NCBI GenBank assembly: GCA_021772515.1
Contig: JAJFLU010000024.1
Coordinates: forward strand, 26,745 to 90,744
DNA: 64,000 nt
Direction of reading: 5' to 3'
DNA from: Opitutales bacterium
Lineage (GTDB): Bacteria; Verrucomicrobiota; Verrucomicrobiia; Opitutales; UBA2987
Shown: positions 24,706 through 33,165 of the stretch, piece by piece
Position numbering within the stretch: position 1 is the first letter of the stretch
Layout: each line of letters opens with the position of its first letter
Notes under the pieces: model-generated
Seen by the model: only the letters and a program-made list of their open reading frames with translations
Told to the model about the DNA's origin: nothing
Database searches by the model: none
Made by a program: the position numbers and the translations under genes

Positions 24706-26331
24706 ATGAGAGTTCGGTTGCCCTCTTTTTCTTTTAAAAGCGTTCGCATTTACCACTACAGGCGGTTCTACATAGCTTTGTTTTGCTTGGTTTCGTCCTT
24801 TGTGAGTTTTGCCAATGCCGATCCTAAAACGGATTCAAGCGGCTCGATCCGCGAAATCACCATTCTTCACACCAATGATTTCGAGAGCGCCTTTAATCCA
24901 ATACCGGCCTACTGGCTGGACGATGTAAATTTCCTCGGAGGCGGGGCGGAATTGGCCACCTTGGTGGAGCAAATTCGCGCCCGTGAAGACCTCGTTTATC
25001 TCTTCGATGCCGGGGATATGTTTACGGGCTTGCTTTCCAACCGCACGCAGGGGGAGCTACTCATGGAAATGATGATCACCATGCGTTACGACGCCATGGC
25101 TATTGGTAATCACGAGTATGACTACGGTTGGGAAAATCTCAGAAAACAGAAAAACCGGGCCCCCTTTCCAATCATGGGCGCCAACATTTTTTACAAAGGA
25201 ACCGATATTCCCTTCGCCCAACCCTATGCGATCGTGGAAAAAGAAGGTTTCCGCATCGGAGTTATCGGAATTATCGGCGAGGATGCCCGCAGCGTGGTGC
25301 TGCCCTCATTCGTTGCAGAGCTTGATTTTCGCGACCCGGCGCCGATAGTCCGGGAGGCGGTCGCCTACCTGAAACCAGATGTCGATTTGGTCGTGGTGTT
25401 GGCCCACATGGGCATGACTGCCCCGATGCAGACCGATGCCGAGGCGCACCCCGAAATCCAACGCGGTGTGGAGGCGGATCTGGCGCTGGTCGGAGCGGTT
25501 CCCGGAATCGACATTTTCATCGGTGGGCATGCCGATAACGGGACCGAAAAACCGATAGTGCACCCCAAAACAGGAACGCTTGTCGTGCAAACTTATGGTC
25601 ACGGCATCCGGTTGGGTTATATTAAATTGAAATATGACACCGACGCGAAAAAAATACTCTCCTACGAAGGAAAACTGTTGCCGGTCGAGAGTGAAAAGCT
25701 GGTTCCCCATCCACTTGTGGCGCAAAAAATTGAACATTATCGCAAACAATATCCCGAAATTGAAGCCGTCGTCGGGCGTATGGACCGAAGGCTTATCCGC
25801 AGTTATAACACCGAATCCTCACTCGGCAGCTTTGCCGCCGATATCATGCGAAAATCTGCTGATACCGAAATCGCCTTCATCAATGCGGGCGGCCTGAGAT
25901 CCGATCTGCCTGAGGGTGAAGTATCGTTTGGAAATGTTATCGACGCTTTTCCCTTTCCCAATCGCGTTGTTGTGATGGACCTTGCCGGAAAGGATATTCT
26001 CGGTGTTCTCGAACAATCGATGACGCTCGAGCGGGGCATGATCCAGAGTTCCGGGCTTGTCGCGCATTACGATTTAGCACGCCCGATCGGGAGCCGCGTT
26101 GTCGACCTCGAAATCGGGGGCCTACCGGTGGATCTAGAGCAGAAATACCGGGTGGCAGTGGCAGACTTGCTGGCCGAAGGCGCAGACCTCTACTCCTCTT
26201 TCCTAAATGGAACGATCACCCGTGACCGCAAGGACAGCCCAAAGATTTCCGAGGTTATTTTGCAGTATTTTTCCGATGTCCCTGCGCCCGACTTCCCAAA
26301 ACAAGGGCGGCTAATCCCTATCGAAAGGTAG
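24706..26331 (+). CDS. Exported 5'-nucleotidase/UshA-like metallophosphoesterase
   Basis: This 541-aa protein has an N-terminal hydrophobic leader (FYIALFCLVSSFVSFANA) and the two-domain UshA layout. Calcineurin-like phosphoesterase motifs are ILHTNDFESAF, LFDAGDMFTG, AIGNHEYDYG, VVVLAHMGM and FIGGHADNG. The C-terminal nucleotide-binding domain follows (IAFINAGGLRSDLPEGEVSFGNVIDAFPF). It would strip phosphate from nucleotides in the periplasm so that nucleosides can be transported. The first metal motif reads NDFE where UshA has a His at the second ligand position, so the di-metal site may differ. The next gene, udp, begins 4 bp after its stop, showing an operon with nucleoside salvage. Confidence 0.9.
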   Translation: MRVRLPSFSFKSVRIYHYRRFYIALFCLVSSFVSFANADPKTDSSGSIREITILHTNDFESAFNPIPAYWLDDVNFLGGGAELATLVEQIRAREDLVYLFDAGDMFTGLLSNRTQGELLMEMMITMRYDAMAIGNHEYDYGWENLRKQKNRAPFPIMGANIFYKGTDIPFAQPYAIVEKEGFRIGVIGIIGEDARSVVLPSFVAELDFRDPAPIVREAVAYLKPDVDLVVVLAHMGMTAPMQTDAEAHPEIQRGVEADLALVGAVPGIDIFIGGHADNGTEKPIVHPKTGTLVVQTYGHGIRLGYIKLKYDTDAKKILSYEGKLLPVESEKLVPHPLVAQKIEHYRKQYPEIEAVVGRMDRRLIRSYNTESSLGSFAADIMRKSADTEIAFINAGGLRSDLPEGEVSFGNVIDAFPFPNRVVVMDLAGKDILGVLEQSMTLERGMIQSSGLVAHYDLARPIGSRVVDLEIGGLPVDLEQKYRVAVADLLAEGADLYSSFLNGTITRDRKDSPKISEVILQYFSDVPAPDFPKQGRLIPIER

Positions 26332-26335
26332 AACC

Positions 26336-27091
26336 ATTCATTACCATATCCAACTAGACAAAAACCTAATCGAAGGTGCCGAGTACGTGCTTTTGCCGGG
26401 CGATCCCGCCAGAGTTGAGAAAACAGCCAAGCACCTCGATGAAAACGCAAAATTTCTTGCCTCCAATCGCGAATACACTTCGTTTTTGGCGACTCTGTGT
26501 GGCCAAAAAGTGCTCGTTTGTTCGACCGGGATCGGTGGCCCGGGAATGTCCCTGGCCCTCGAAGAGCTGGCCGATTTGGGAATTAAAAACTTTTATCGCA
26601 TCGGAACGACCGGTGCCATCCAGCCGGAAATACCGGTTCCCTCCCTCATAATCACGAGTGGATCTGTGCGGCTGGATGGGGCCTCCACCCACTACGCCCC
26701 CATCGAGTATCCTGCAGTGGCCGATCTCGATTTGACCAATTCGCTCGTCGATGCGGCCAAATCGATGGGGCTCGAATACCGGGTTGGCATAACGGCATCT
26801 GCGGATACATTTTATCCCGGGCAGGAGCGTTATGACACCTTCACTGGTTATGTGATTCGCAAGTTTCAAAACAGCATGAAGGAGTGGCAGGCGCTCAATG
26901 TTCTCAACTACGAAATGGAATCCGCCACGTTACTGACCATTGTCGCAACGTTTGGCCTAAAGGCGGCCTGTGTCGCTTCCACCGTCGTAAACCGGACAAA
27001 TTCCGAAACGCCGGATGACTCAATTTTGCACCTGGCGGAATCCAATTTGGCGATTGTGATGAAAAAGGCCCTCGAAATCCGTTTTGCCTGA
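26336..27091 (+). CDS. udp: Uridine phosphorylase (apparent ATT start)
   Basis: The protein matches Udp strongly: VLLPGDPARVEKTAKHL, VCSTGIGGPGMSLALEEL, FYRIGTTGAIQPEIP, VRLDGASTHYAPIEYPAVAD, TASADTFYPGQERYDTF, LNYEMESATLLT. It splits uridine with phosphate to uracil and ribose 1-phosphate. The ORF track starts at GTG 26387, but the frame upstream encodes HYHIQLDKNLIEGAEY, which aligns with the conserved N-terminus of Udp (FHLGLTKNDLQGA in E. coli as I recall it). Between the in-frame stop at 26312 and 26387 there is no ATG, GTG or TTG. ATT at 26336, just after the nucleotidase stop and with GAAAGG about 7 bases ahead, is the likely start. Like psuK, it reads ATT-CAT. Confidence 0.93.
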   Translation: MHYHIQLDKNLIEGAEYVLLPGDPARVEKTAKHLDENAKFLASNREYTSFLATLCGQKVLVCSTGIGGPGMSLALEELADLGIKNFYRIGTTGAIQPEIPVPSLIITSGSVRLDGASTHYAPIEYPAVADLDLTNSLVDAAKSMGLEYRVGITASADTFYPGQERYDTFTGYVIRKFQNSMKEWQALNVLNYEMESATLLTIVATFGLKAACVASTVVNRTNSETPDDSILHLAESNLAIVMKKALEIRFA

Positions 27092-27106
27092 GCGCATCCT
27101 CAATTT

Positions 27107-28405
27107 ATGGAAATTCTGGTTAACATAGCGAGGGGCTTATTTGGCATTACGATGTTGGTTGCCCTTTGTTATGGGTTGAGCAACGACCGTAAGCACATCA
27201 ACTGGAGGCTTGTTTTTGGTGGAATCGGGTTACAGGTGGTCATTGCCTTTTTGGTGATGAAGGTCGAATGGGTGGAAAAGAGCTTCAACGCGGTATCGAA
27301 ATTATTTGTCCGCGTTCTTCAGTATTCAAATGTGGGTTCGCGGTTCATTTTTGGCGATTTGGTGGATAGCGAATCAATCGGAGCACAATTTGGCTTCGCG
27401 GTTCTTCCGACTATCATATTTTTCTCCGCCCTGACATCACTGCTCTACTATCTGGGGATTTTACAGCGGGTCGTCTATGTTTTCGCCTGGATTATGAATA
27501 AAACTATGCGGCTCTCCGGAGCGGAGAGCATGGCCGCCGCTGCCAATGTGTTTATTGGGCAAACGGAGGCGCCTCTGCTGGTCAGGCCCTACCTCGAAAG
27601 GATGACCAAATCCGAAATTGCCTGCCTTATGACCGGGGGCATGGCGACCATTGCCGGAAGTGTTTTGGGCGCTTATATTCAACTTCTCGGGGGAAACGAT
27701 CCCGTGTTGCGCGTTGAGGTCGGTACTCGCCTGCTGACCGCCTCGATTATGGCGGCTCCGGCGGCTATAGTATTGGCCAAAGTGCTCTTCCCTGAGCGAG
27801 AAAAAGTCGATGCCAATTTACATGTTTCCAAAGATTCGATCGGAGTAAACCTTTTTGATTCCATAACCTCAGGAACCACTCAGGGAGTAAAACTCGCGGT
27901 CAATGTAGGAGCCATTTTGGTGGTGTTTATCGCCATTATCGCAATGGTAAACTACATATTGACCAACGGTTTGGGGGAACTATTAAACGTCAATACCTCA
28001 ATCGAAACCTGGACGGATGGCGCCTATAAGGGTCTTACTTTACAGTTTATCTTCGGCATTTTATTTTCTCCCGTAGCCTTCATCATCGGTGCCGATACCG
28101 GAAGTTTATTGGCGGTAGGCCAATTGTTGGGCGAGAAGTTGATTCTCAATGAATTTTTTGCCTACCATACACTTGGAGAGATGATCGAGAACGAGAGGCT
28201 CGTCGATCCGAAATCAATTTTACTATCAACCTTCGCCCTTTGCGGATTCGCCAATATGGCTTCAATCGGTGTGCAGATCGGCGGCATCGGCACTCTTGCC
28301 CCCGGTCAGAGAGATAATTTGGCCAACCTCGCCGTGCGAGCCCTGATCGGCGGAACTTGTGCCACCTTGATGACAGCAACTATCGCGGGGGCGATTTCGG
28401 GTTAA
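27107..28405 (+). CDS. NupC-type concentrative nucleoside transporter, copy 1
   Basis: This 432-aa inner-membrane protein has about ten hydrophobic segments and the CNT signatures. The gate helix is SALTSLLYYLGILQ. The substrate and cation site is NVFIGQTEAPLLVRPYLERMTKSEI, and near the C-terminus is LCGFANMASIGVQIGGIGTLAPGQR. It brings nucleosides into the cytoplasm with Na+ or H+. It starts 15 bp after udp and is followed 19 bp later by a paralogue of the same length, so all are one transcription unit. Confidence 0.95.
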   Translation: MEILVNIARGLFGITMLVALCYGLSNDRKHINWRLVFGGIGLQVVIAFLVMKVEWVEKSFNAVSKLFVRVLQYSNVGSRFIFGDLVDSESIGAQFGFAVLPTIIFFSALTSLLYYLGILQRVVYVFAWIMNKTMRLSGAESMAAAANVFIGQTEAPLLVRPYLERMTKSEIACLMTGGMATIAGSVLGAYIQLLGGNDPVLRVEVGTRLLTASIMAAPAAIVLAKVLFPEREKVDANLHVSKDSIGVNLFDSITSGTTQGVKLAVNVGAILVVFIAIIAMVNYILTNGLGELLNVNTSIETWTDGAYKGLTLQFIFGILFSPVAFIIGADTGSLLAVGQLLGEKLILNEFFAYHTLGEMIENERLVDPKSILLSTFALCGFANMASIGVQIGGIGTLAPGQRDNLANLAVRALIGGTCATLMTATIAGAISG

Positions 28406-28424
28406 GGCGAACCAGGTTTGTGAA

Positions 28425-29723
28425 ATGTTGGATGTTTTATTAGATACCCCAAGGGCTTTGCTCGGCGTGGCGACACTCCTTGGTTTTTGTTACTGGCTCA
28501 GTGACGACCGCAAGGGTATCAACTGGCGACTGGTAAGTGGGGGTTTAGGATTGCAGGTCTTTTTGGCCCTTTTGGTATTAAAAGCCCCTTACGTAGGGGA
28601 CGGCCTTGAATATATCTCTGTATTCGCAGTCAAGTTGCTCGGATTTTCCGTGAAAGGGGGCAGTTTCGTTTTTGGAGATTTGGCCACAAACGACTCCTAC
28701 GGTGCTGTTTTTGCCTTTCGTGTGATGCCTTCCATCGTTTTTTTCTCAGCGCTCACTTCGGTTCTTTACTACCTCGGTATTTTGCAAAAGGTGGTTTACG
28801 CCTTTGCCTGGGTGATGCAGAAAACGATGAAACTATCCGGTGCCGAGAGTCTCGCCGTGGCCGCAAATGTTTTTATCGGGCAAACTGAAGCGCCCCTTAT
28901 GGTTAAACCTTATCTGGAGCGCATGACACGATCCGAAATTGTTTGTTTGATGGCGGGTGGAATGGCGACTTCTGCCGGTGCGATATTCGCGGCCTACTTA
29001 ACCATCCTTGCCGGTGACGATGAGGCTCTTCAGGTGGTTGTGGGCAAACGGCTGATTTCGGCCTTCATCATGGCCGCTCCGGCAGCGATTGTTTTCGCCA
29101 AAATACTCCTGCCCGAAAGCGAGGAAGTGGACCGTGATTTGAAGGTTTCCAAGGAGTCAATCGGGGTCAATTTTTTTGACGCAGTGACTGGTGGGGTGAC
29201 CCAGGGGGTTAAGCTCTCGGTCAATGTGGGAGCGGTGGTTCTTGTATTTGTCGCTCTGGTAGCGTTACTCAACGACCTGACCGGCTGGGTCGGCGGTATT
29301 ACCGGGCTCAACCCGCTTATCGCGGAGGCGACCGGAGGTGGATTTGAGAGCCTTTCGTTGCAGTTCATCCTTGGGCTGATTTTTATGCCGGTGGCCTGGT
29401 TGATGGGAGTCGATGCCGGAAGTCTGTTGCACGTAGGCGTGCTTTTTGGCGAAAAGCTTATCCTCAATGACTTGGTGGCCTACAGCACAATGGCCGATAT
29501 GGTCAGCGAGGGACACCTGGCCACCCAAAAAGCGATCGTCATTTCCACTTTTACCCTCTGCGGATTTGCCTCCTTTGTCTCGGTCGGAGTTCAGATCGGC
29601 GGGATTTCTGTCCTCGCGCCCGGACAGAGAATCAACCTGGCAAAATTGGGAATCCGGGCCATGATCGGGGCCTTTTGCGCCTCACTCCTGTCCGCAAATC
29701 TGGCAGGGTTGTTAATCGGTTGA
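28425..29723 (+). CDS. NupC-type concentrative nucleoside transporter, copy 2
   Basis: This second 432-aa CNT transporter lies in tandem with the first. It shows the same NVFIGQTEAPLMVKPYLERMTRSEI core and LCGFASFVSVGVQIGGISVLAPGQR tail, but is clearly diverged in the N-terminal helices and loops. This is an old tandem duplication, and the two probably differ in nucleoside preference, perhaps pyrimidine versus purine or pseudouridine. Its 3' end overlaps the convergent amidohydrolase gene by 12 bp. Confidence 0.95.
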   Translation: MLDVLLDTPRALLGVATLLGFCYWLSDDRKGINWRLVSGGLGLQVFLALLVLKAPYVGDGLEYISVFAVKLLGFSVKGGSFVFGDLATNDSYGAVFAFRVMPSIVFFSALTSVLYYLGILQKVVYAFAWVMQKTMKLSGAESLAVAANVFIGQTEAPLMVKPYLERMTRSEIVCLMAGGMATSAGAIFAAYLTILAGDDEALQVVVGKRLISAFIMAAPAAIVFAKILLPESEEVDRDLKVSKESIGVNFFDAVTGGVTQGVKLSVNVGAVVLVFVALVALLNDLTGWVGGITGLNPLIAEATGGGFESLSLQFILGLIFMPVAWLMGVDAGSLLHVGVLFGEKLILNDLVAYSTMADMVSEGHLATQKAIVISTFTLCGFASFVSVGVQIGGISVLAPGQRINLAKLGIRAMIGAFCASLLSANLAGLLIG

Positions 29724-31064
29724 CCAGGCGGCCAGGGTGGCCTCGAAATCAAAGACTTCCAGGGCATTGCCCCGCATCAGACGTTGGGCCGTTTCGAGGG
29801 CATCGCTCTCCGAAAAATAGCCCTCGTTAACCAGTTCGGATAATACCCGAGTAATGCCTTCACGGGCCAGCCGGGCATGCCCGACAATGGTTTCGACTGA
29901 GACATAATCCCCGCCAAACGCGAAAAATTTGCTCGCTGGCGCGGCCAGTAAAGCCTCCTTTAGAAATCGGCTGCTTGCCACCGGATTTAGTATCCAGGCC
30001 CAGCAGAGATCGATATAGACATTGGAATAATGTTTGGCCAACGCGATGTATTCATCCTGATAGGGGTAGCCGATATGCATCAAAACAAATTTCACATCCG
30101 GATGCGCCTGCAGGACTGTGCAGAGATCGCTGGCGTTGCAGCGCAGGCGATCCAGGGGCATGTTGTTGACCCCGGCATAATAGCCGGTGTGCAATTTTAC
30201 CGGCAGCTTGTATTCGGCGGCTTTTTCCAGGCAGTAGTTGAATAGATGATTTCCGAGGGATTCTCGTTCGGCATCGGAAAGGATTTCGCCTCTGGCCAAT
30301 CGGGCGAATAAGGGCGCGGCCTCGTTTTTTGTAACCGGAAGATAATTCAGCCGCCGGACATAGGCGCTCTGGTTTTTCAAAGCAATGGCCCGAGGCCCAT
30401 AGGTCTCGAAGTACCAGTCGACGATCTCATGCCATTTATCAATCGATGAGGGTTCGATACCAGCAGGCTCCGCGATGGACAAGTCCAGTTCGGTGCTCAG
30501 GGCGACAAAGGATAAATCCTGATAAAGCAGGTCGGGATATTCGGTTTCGCAAAAAATCTGATCCAAGGCATTGACCTGACTGCTTTCCACCCCCGCGTAG
30601 TCATTTAAGACTGTTTTGTAATAACCCTTTTGGACCAGTTTCTCCATCTTCTGATCGACCCGCTCGACACTGCTTTCATAAACTTCCTCCTCATCGAAAA
30701 GTTCCCGAAAGGTTATTCGCAACGCCTGAAGATAACCAGTGTTTTTGGCCCGTTTGTAGTAAGGTTCGACAATTCGCCATTTTTCCCTCGAGGAAATCTC
30801 GTTTCGTGACAGGCCGAAAACCTTATAGGTTTCCTCAGTGGTCATTCCCGCCGAAAGCAAATCGTCGAGGGCGTATTGAAGAAAAAGGTAGGGCCAGTCA
30901 TTGCGTCGATAGCCTAAAAACAGGGGCATCCAACTATCAAAAGGTGGAACTGTGGCCTCTTTCCCACGCCAATCGAGTCGCCGCGATTCCTCGATCAGGT
31001 GTTCGTGGGTGTCGATGAAAAGAGTGGTATCGACAAGTTCTCCTATGCTTGAAATCACGGGCAT
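29712..31064 (-). CDS. Amidohydrolase-family protein (amidohydrolase_2-like)
   Basis: This 450-aa TIM-barrel metal hydrolase shows DTHEHLIEES near the N-terminus (the HxH strand), LPVKLHTGYYAG, VKFVLMHIGYPYQDE and KFFAFGGDYVSVETIVG, where His, His and Asp ligands are expected. The layout resembles amidohydrolase_2 and distant uronate-isomerase-like enzymes, which act on small cyclic amides, carboxylates or sugars. No signal peptide, so it is cytoplasmic. It is the last gene of a minus-strand run (regulator, hydrolase, HisI-like, cdd, oxygenase) and overlaps nupC copy 2 tail to tail. Its substrate is unknown; a ring-opening step on a base is only a guess from position. Confidence 0.8.
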   Translation of the reverse strand: MPVISSIGELVDTTLFIDTHEHLIEESRRLDWRGKEATVPPFDSWMPLFLGYRRNDWPYLFLQYALDDLLSAGMTTEETYKVFGLSRNEISSREKWRIVEPYYKRAKNTGYLQALRITFRELFDEEEVYESSVERVDQKMEKLVQKGYYKTVLNDYAGVESSQVNALDQIFCETEYPDLLYQDLSFVALSTELDLSIAEPAGIEPSSIDKWHEIVDWYFETYGPRAIALKNQSAYVRRLNYLPVTKNEAAPLFARLARGEILSDAERESLGNHLFNYCLEKAAEYKLPVKLHTGYYAGVNNMPLDRLRCNASDLCTVLQAHPDVKFVLMHIGYPYQDEYIALAKHYSNVYIDLCWAWILNPVASSRFLKEALLAAPASKFFAFGGDYVSVETIVGHARLAREGITRVLSELVNEGYFSESDALETAQRLMRGNALEVFDFEATLAAWSTD

Positions 31065-31177
31065 TGATTTGACAAATAAATGCTTATTTATCAGCTACCG
31101 CCACGAAGCGCCATTATATATTGGTAAAATTGTCAATCTGGCCCCAAGAGAGGCATAATCCAGCCCGCGGTATTGTC

Positions 31178-32131
31178 TTAATCCTCCTTTTTCAGACCAA
31201 TGCTGACAAGTCGTTGGTTGAGAAATTCCCCGGAAGTGAGATCGTCGAAGTTTTTAGGATGCTCCTCGTCCACACAGGTGGAGAGACAGCTCAAGTCCAT
31301 TTCGGGTCGGGGTTGGAGGAAAAACGGAATCGAAATACGCGGAATATGCCACATTTCACATGGAGGATTTACGACCCGGTGTTTAGTCGAAATCAGCCGG
31401 CTGTTGCAGAGTCTTTCCAGCATGTTACCCACATTGACGACAATCTGGTCAGGAGTGATTTCGGCGGCAATCCAGTCGCCATCATGGTTCATGACCTGCA
31501 ATCCCGGCGTATCCGCCCCAAGCAGGAGGGTGATCAGGCAAATATCCGTATGCTCTGCGGCGCGGACGGCATCCTTGGGCTCTTCGGTAATGGGCGGAGA
31601 ATAAATCGCCCTCAAAATACTATGTCCGTTATGAATTTTATCGTCGAAATAATCTTCCGGCAATTCCAGATACAAGGCAAGAGCGCCGAGCAGTTTCCGG
31701 CCCGATTCCTGGAAATTTTGGAACAGTTTCAATCCGGTGGGGGTGTACTCCGGTAAATCGTGGACGACGATATTTTCAGGATACTCGGCCCTCAATTCGG
31801 GATCGTCCTCCACTTGGGGGCCGAATTGAAACATTTCCTTGAGGTCTGGAGTGTCGAAACCTTCGGCATGTTCCACGCCCATTGCAATATAGCCGCGCAT
31901 CCCGCCGCCATCGTATTTCTTTTTCACTTCGAGAGGAAGTTGGGAGAATTCCTCGACCAGAGAAAGAAACTTGTCGATAAGACCCTGGTCGATGCCGTGG
32001 TTAGTCATGGCGACAAACCCGACGTCGGTGTAGGCTTTTCCGATTTCTCGAATAAATTTCCTCTTTCTGGCTTCATCTCCAGAGAGAAAGTCGGCGAAAT
32101 CAACAGACGGTATGGCAGTAAATGAACTCAT
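31178..32131 (-). CDS. 2-oxoglutarate/Fe(II)-dependent oxygenase, isopenicillin-N-synthase-like
   Basis: This 317-aa protein has the IPNS/2OG oxygenase fold. The N-terminal DIOX_N region is SVDFADFLSGDEARKRKFIREIG...VGFVAMTNHGID. The iron ligands are His-x-Asp in AAEHTDICLITLLLG and His in STKHRVVNPP, and RISIPFFLQP is the R-x-S that binds 2-oxoglutarate. It would hydroxylate or desaturate a small molecule with O2. Related enzymes act on thymine, uracil-linked compounds, gibberellins and others. Because cdd lies next to it a base or nucleoside substrate is possible but unproven. Confidence 0.88.
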   Translation of the reverse strand: MSSFTAIPSVDFADFLSGDEARKRKFIREIGKAYTDVGFVAMTNHGIDQGLIDKFLSLVEEFSQLPLEVKKKYDGGGMRGYIAMGVEHAEGFDTPDLKEMFQFGPQVEDDPELRAEYPENIVVHDLPEYTPTGLKLFQNFQESGRKLLGALALYLELPEDYFDDKIHNGHSILRAIYSPPITEEPKDAVRAAEHTDICLITLLLGADTPGLQVMNHDGDWIAAEITPDQIVVNVGNMLERLCNSRLISTKHRVVNPPCEMWHIPRISIPFFLQPRPEMDLSCLSTCVDEEHPKNFDDLTSGEFLNQRLVSIGLKKED

Positions 32132-32263
32132 GGTATTATAGGTCGAGATAGGTGGGGTTTTCCCATTGTTGCAGAGTATAATACTGTATCGATTTTAGCA
32201 ATGCCCAGAAATGGCAATTCAATGTCTGTAGTGAACATCGCAGCTTTTCATGTAGTCAATAAA

Positions 32264-32707
32264 CTAGAATTCGCGCGGATCTACCCCTTTGGTCTCAGGT
32301 CCGTAGGGGTGGGGGTATAATTCGCCGATGGTCATGATATCGATTTCGCGCTCGAGGGTGGCCCCGATAATTTTCACATCGGGATTTGTCCCGCAAAATT
32401 CCCAAATCACCTGTCGGCATTCGGCGCAGGGCACCCCCGAATAAGGTCCGTGGCAAACCAGCGCCTCGATCTCGCGGTCACCCCCGGCTGCCATATGGTT
32501 GATCGCGTTTCGCTCGGCATGAACGCATTGCTGCAGGCTGATCACTTCGACATTGCAGGCGGCGTAAATTTTCCCCGATTTAGCCCTCACGGCAGAGCCC
32601 ACCTTGTGTTGCGAATAGGGAGAATAGGCGTTTTCTCGCGCCCTCTCGGCGGCCAACACCAATTCGCGGTCGGCATCACTTAAATCCTCAAAATTGATTC
32701 GCTCCAT
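32264..32707 (-). CDS. cdd: Cytidine deaminase
   Basis: This 147-aa homotetrameric-type cytidine deaminase converts cytidine to uridine and deoxycytidine to deoxyuridine. The active-site HAE motif is in QQCVHAERNAINHM, the two Cys zinc ligands are in GVPCAECRQVI, and the N-terminal AYSPYSQHKVGSAV binds the sugar. Its ATG follows the HisI-like stop codon without a gap (TGA-ATG), so the two are translationally coupled. It feeds the uridine phosphorylase encoded on the opposite strand. Confidence 0.95.
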   Translation of the reverse strand: MERINFEDLSDADRELVLAAERARENAYSPYSQHKVGSAVRAKSGKIYAACNVEVISLQQCVHAERNAINHMAAGGDREIEALVCHGPYSGVPCAECRQVIWEFCGTNPDVKIIGATLEREIDIMTIGELYPHPYGPETKGVDPREF

Positions 32708-33142
32708 TCAGTCGGTTTCCTTTTTGGGTTGCGGAATTATTTCCAATAGACCGTCGGGGGTTAAACGGCGGTAAAAGCATCCCAATCGCGATTTGCCGTT
32801 CGCCGATTTCGTGTGGCAGGCACCGCCGCCACTCAGCCGAACCAAAAACAGGATCGCGGTTTGCTCGCAATTTACCCTGGTTTCGATGATTCGGAGGGTG
32901 TCGCCGGTGTTTTTCCCGACTATCCAGACCTCGTCCCGCCAGGTGCTCCAGAACGTCACGCACTGTTCGTCCAAAGCGGTTTCGAGAACCTCTTTGTTTA
33001 CATAACCCAACATCAATACCTCACCGGTTTCGGTATCCTGGACAATTGCCGGGATGAGGTCTTTGCCGGTGGCCGCAATGTCGTTCAGCTTGTTAAAATC
33101 AAGCCGCAGTTCCTTGCCTTCTTCCAATTCAGCTTGTGACAT
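32708..33142 (-). CDS. HisI-like (phosphoribosyl-AMP cyclohydrolase family) protein with altered metal site
   Basis: The ATG at 33142 gives 144 aa and starts 24 bases after the hydrolase gene upstream; the track's earlier start would overlap that gene. The fold matches HisI: LIPAIVQDTETGEVLMLGYVNKEVL, TFWSTWRDEVWIVGKNTGD, GGGACHTK...GCFYRR. The three Cys expected to hold zinc are kept (C92, C109, C122). The DCDxD motif for magnesium reads NCEQT (residues 91-95) and SRxR reads STWR. It may therefore not be the histidine enzyme but a paralogue acting on another purine nucleotide or nucleoside. No other his gene is near. It is coupled to cdd. Confidence 0.75.
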   Translation of the reverse strand: MSQAELEEGKELRLDFNKLNDIAATGKDLIPAIVQDTETGEVLMLGYVNKEVLETALDEQCVTFWSTWRDEVWIVGKNTGDTLRIIETRVNCEQTAILFLVRLSGGGACHTKSANGKSRLGCFYRRLTPDGLLEIIPQPKKETD

Positions 33143-33165
33143 GGTTTGATTCCAAAAAAAACAGG

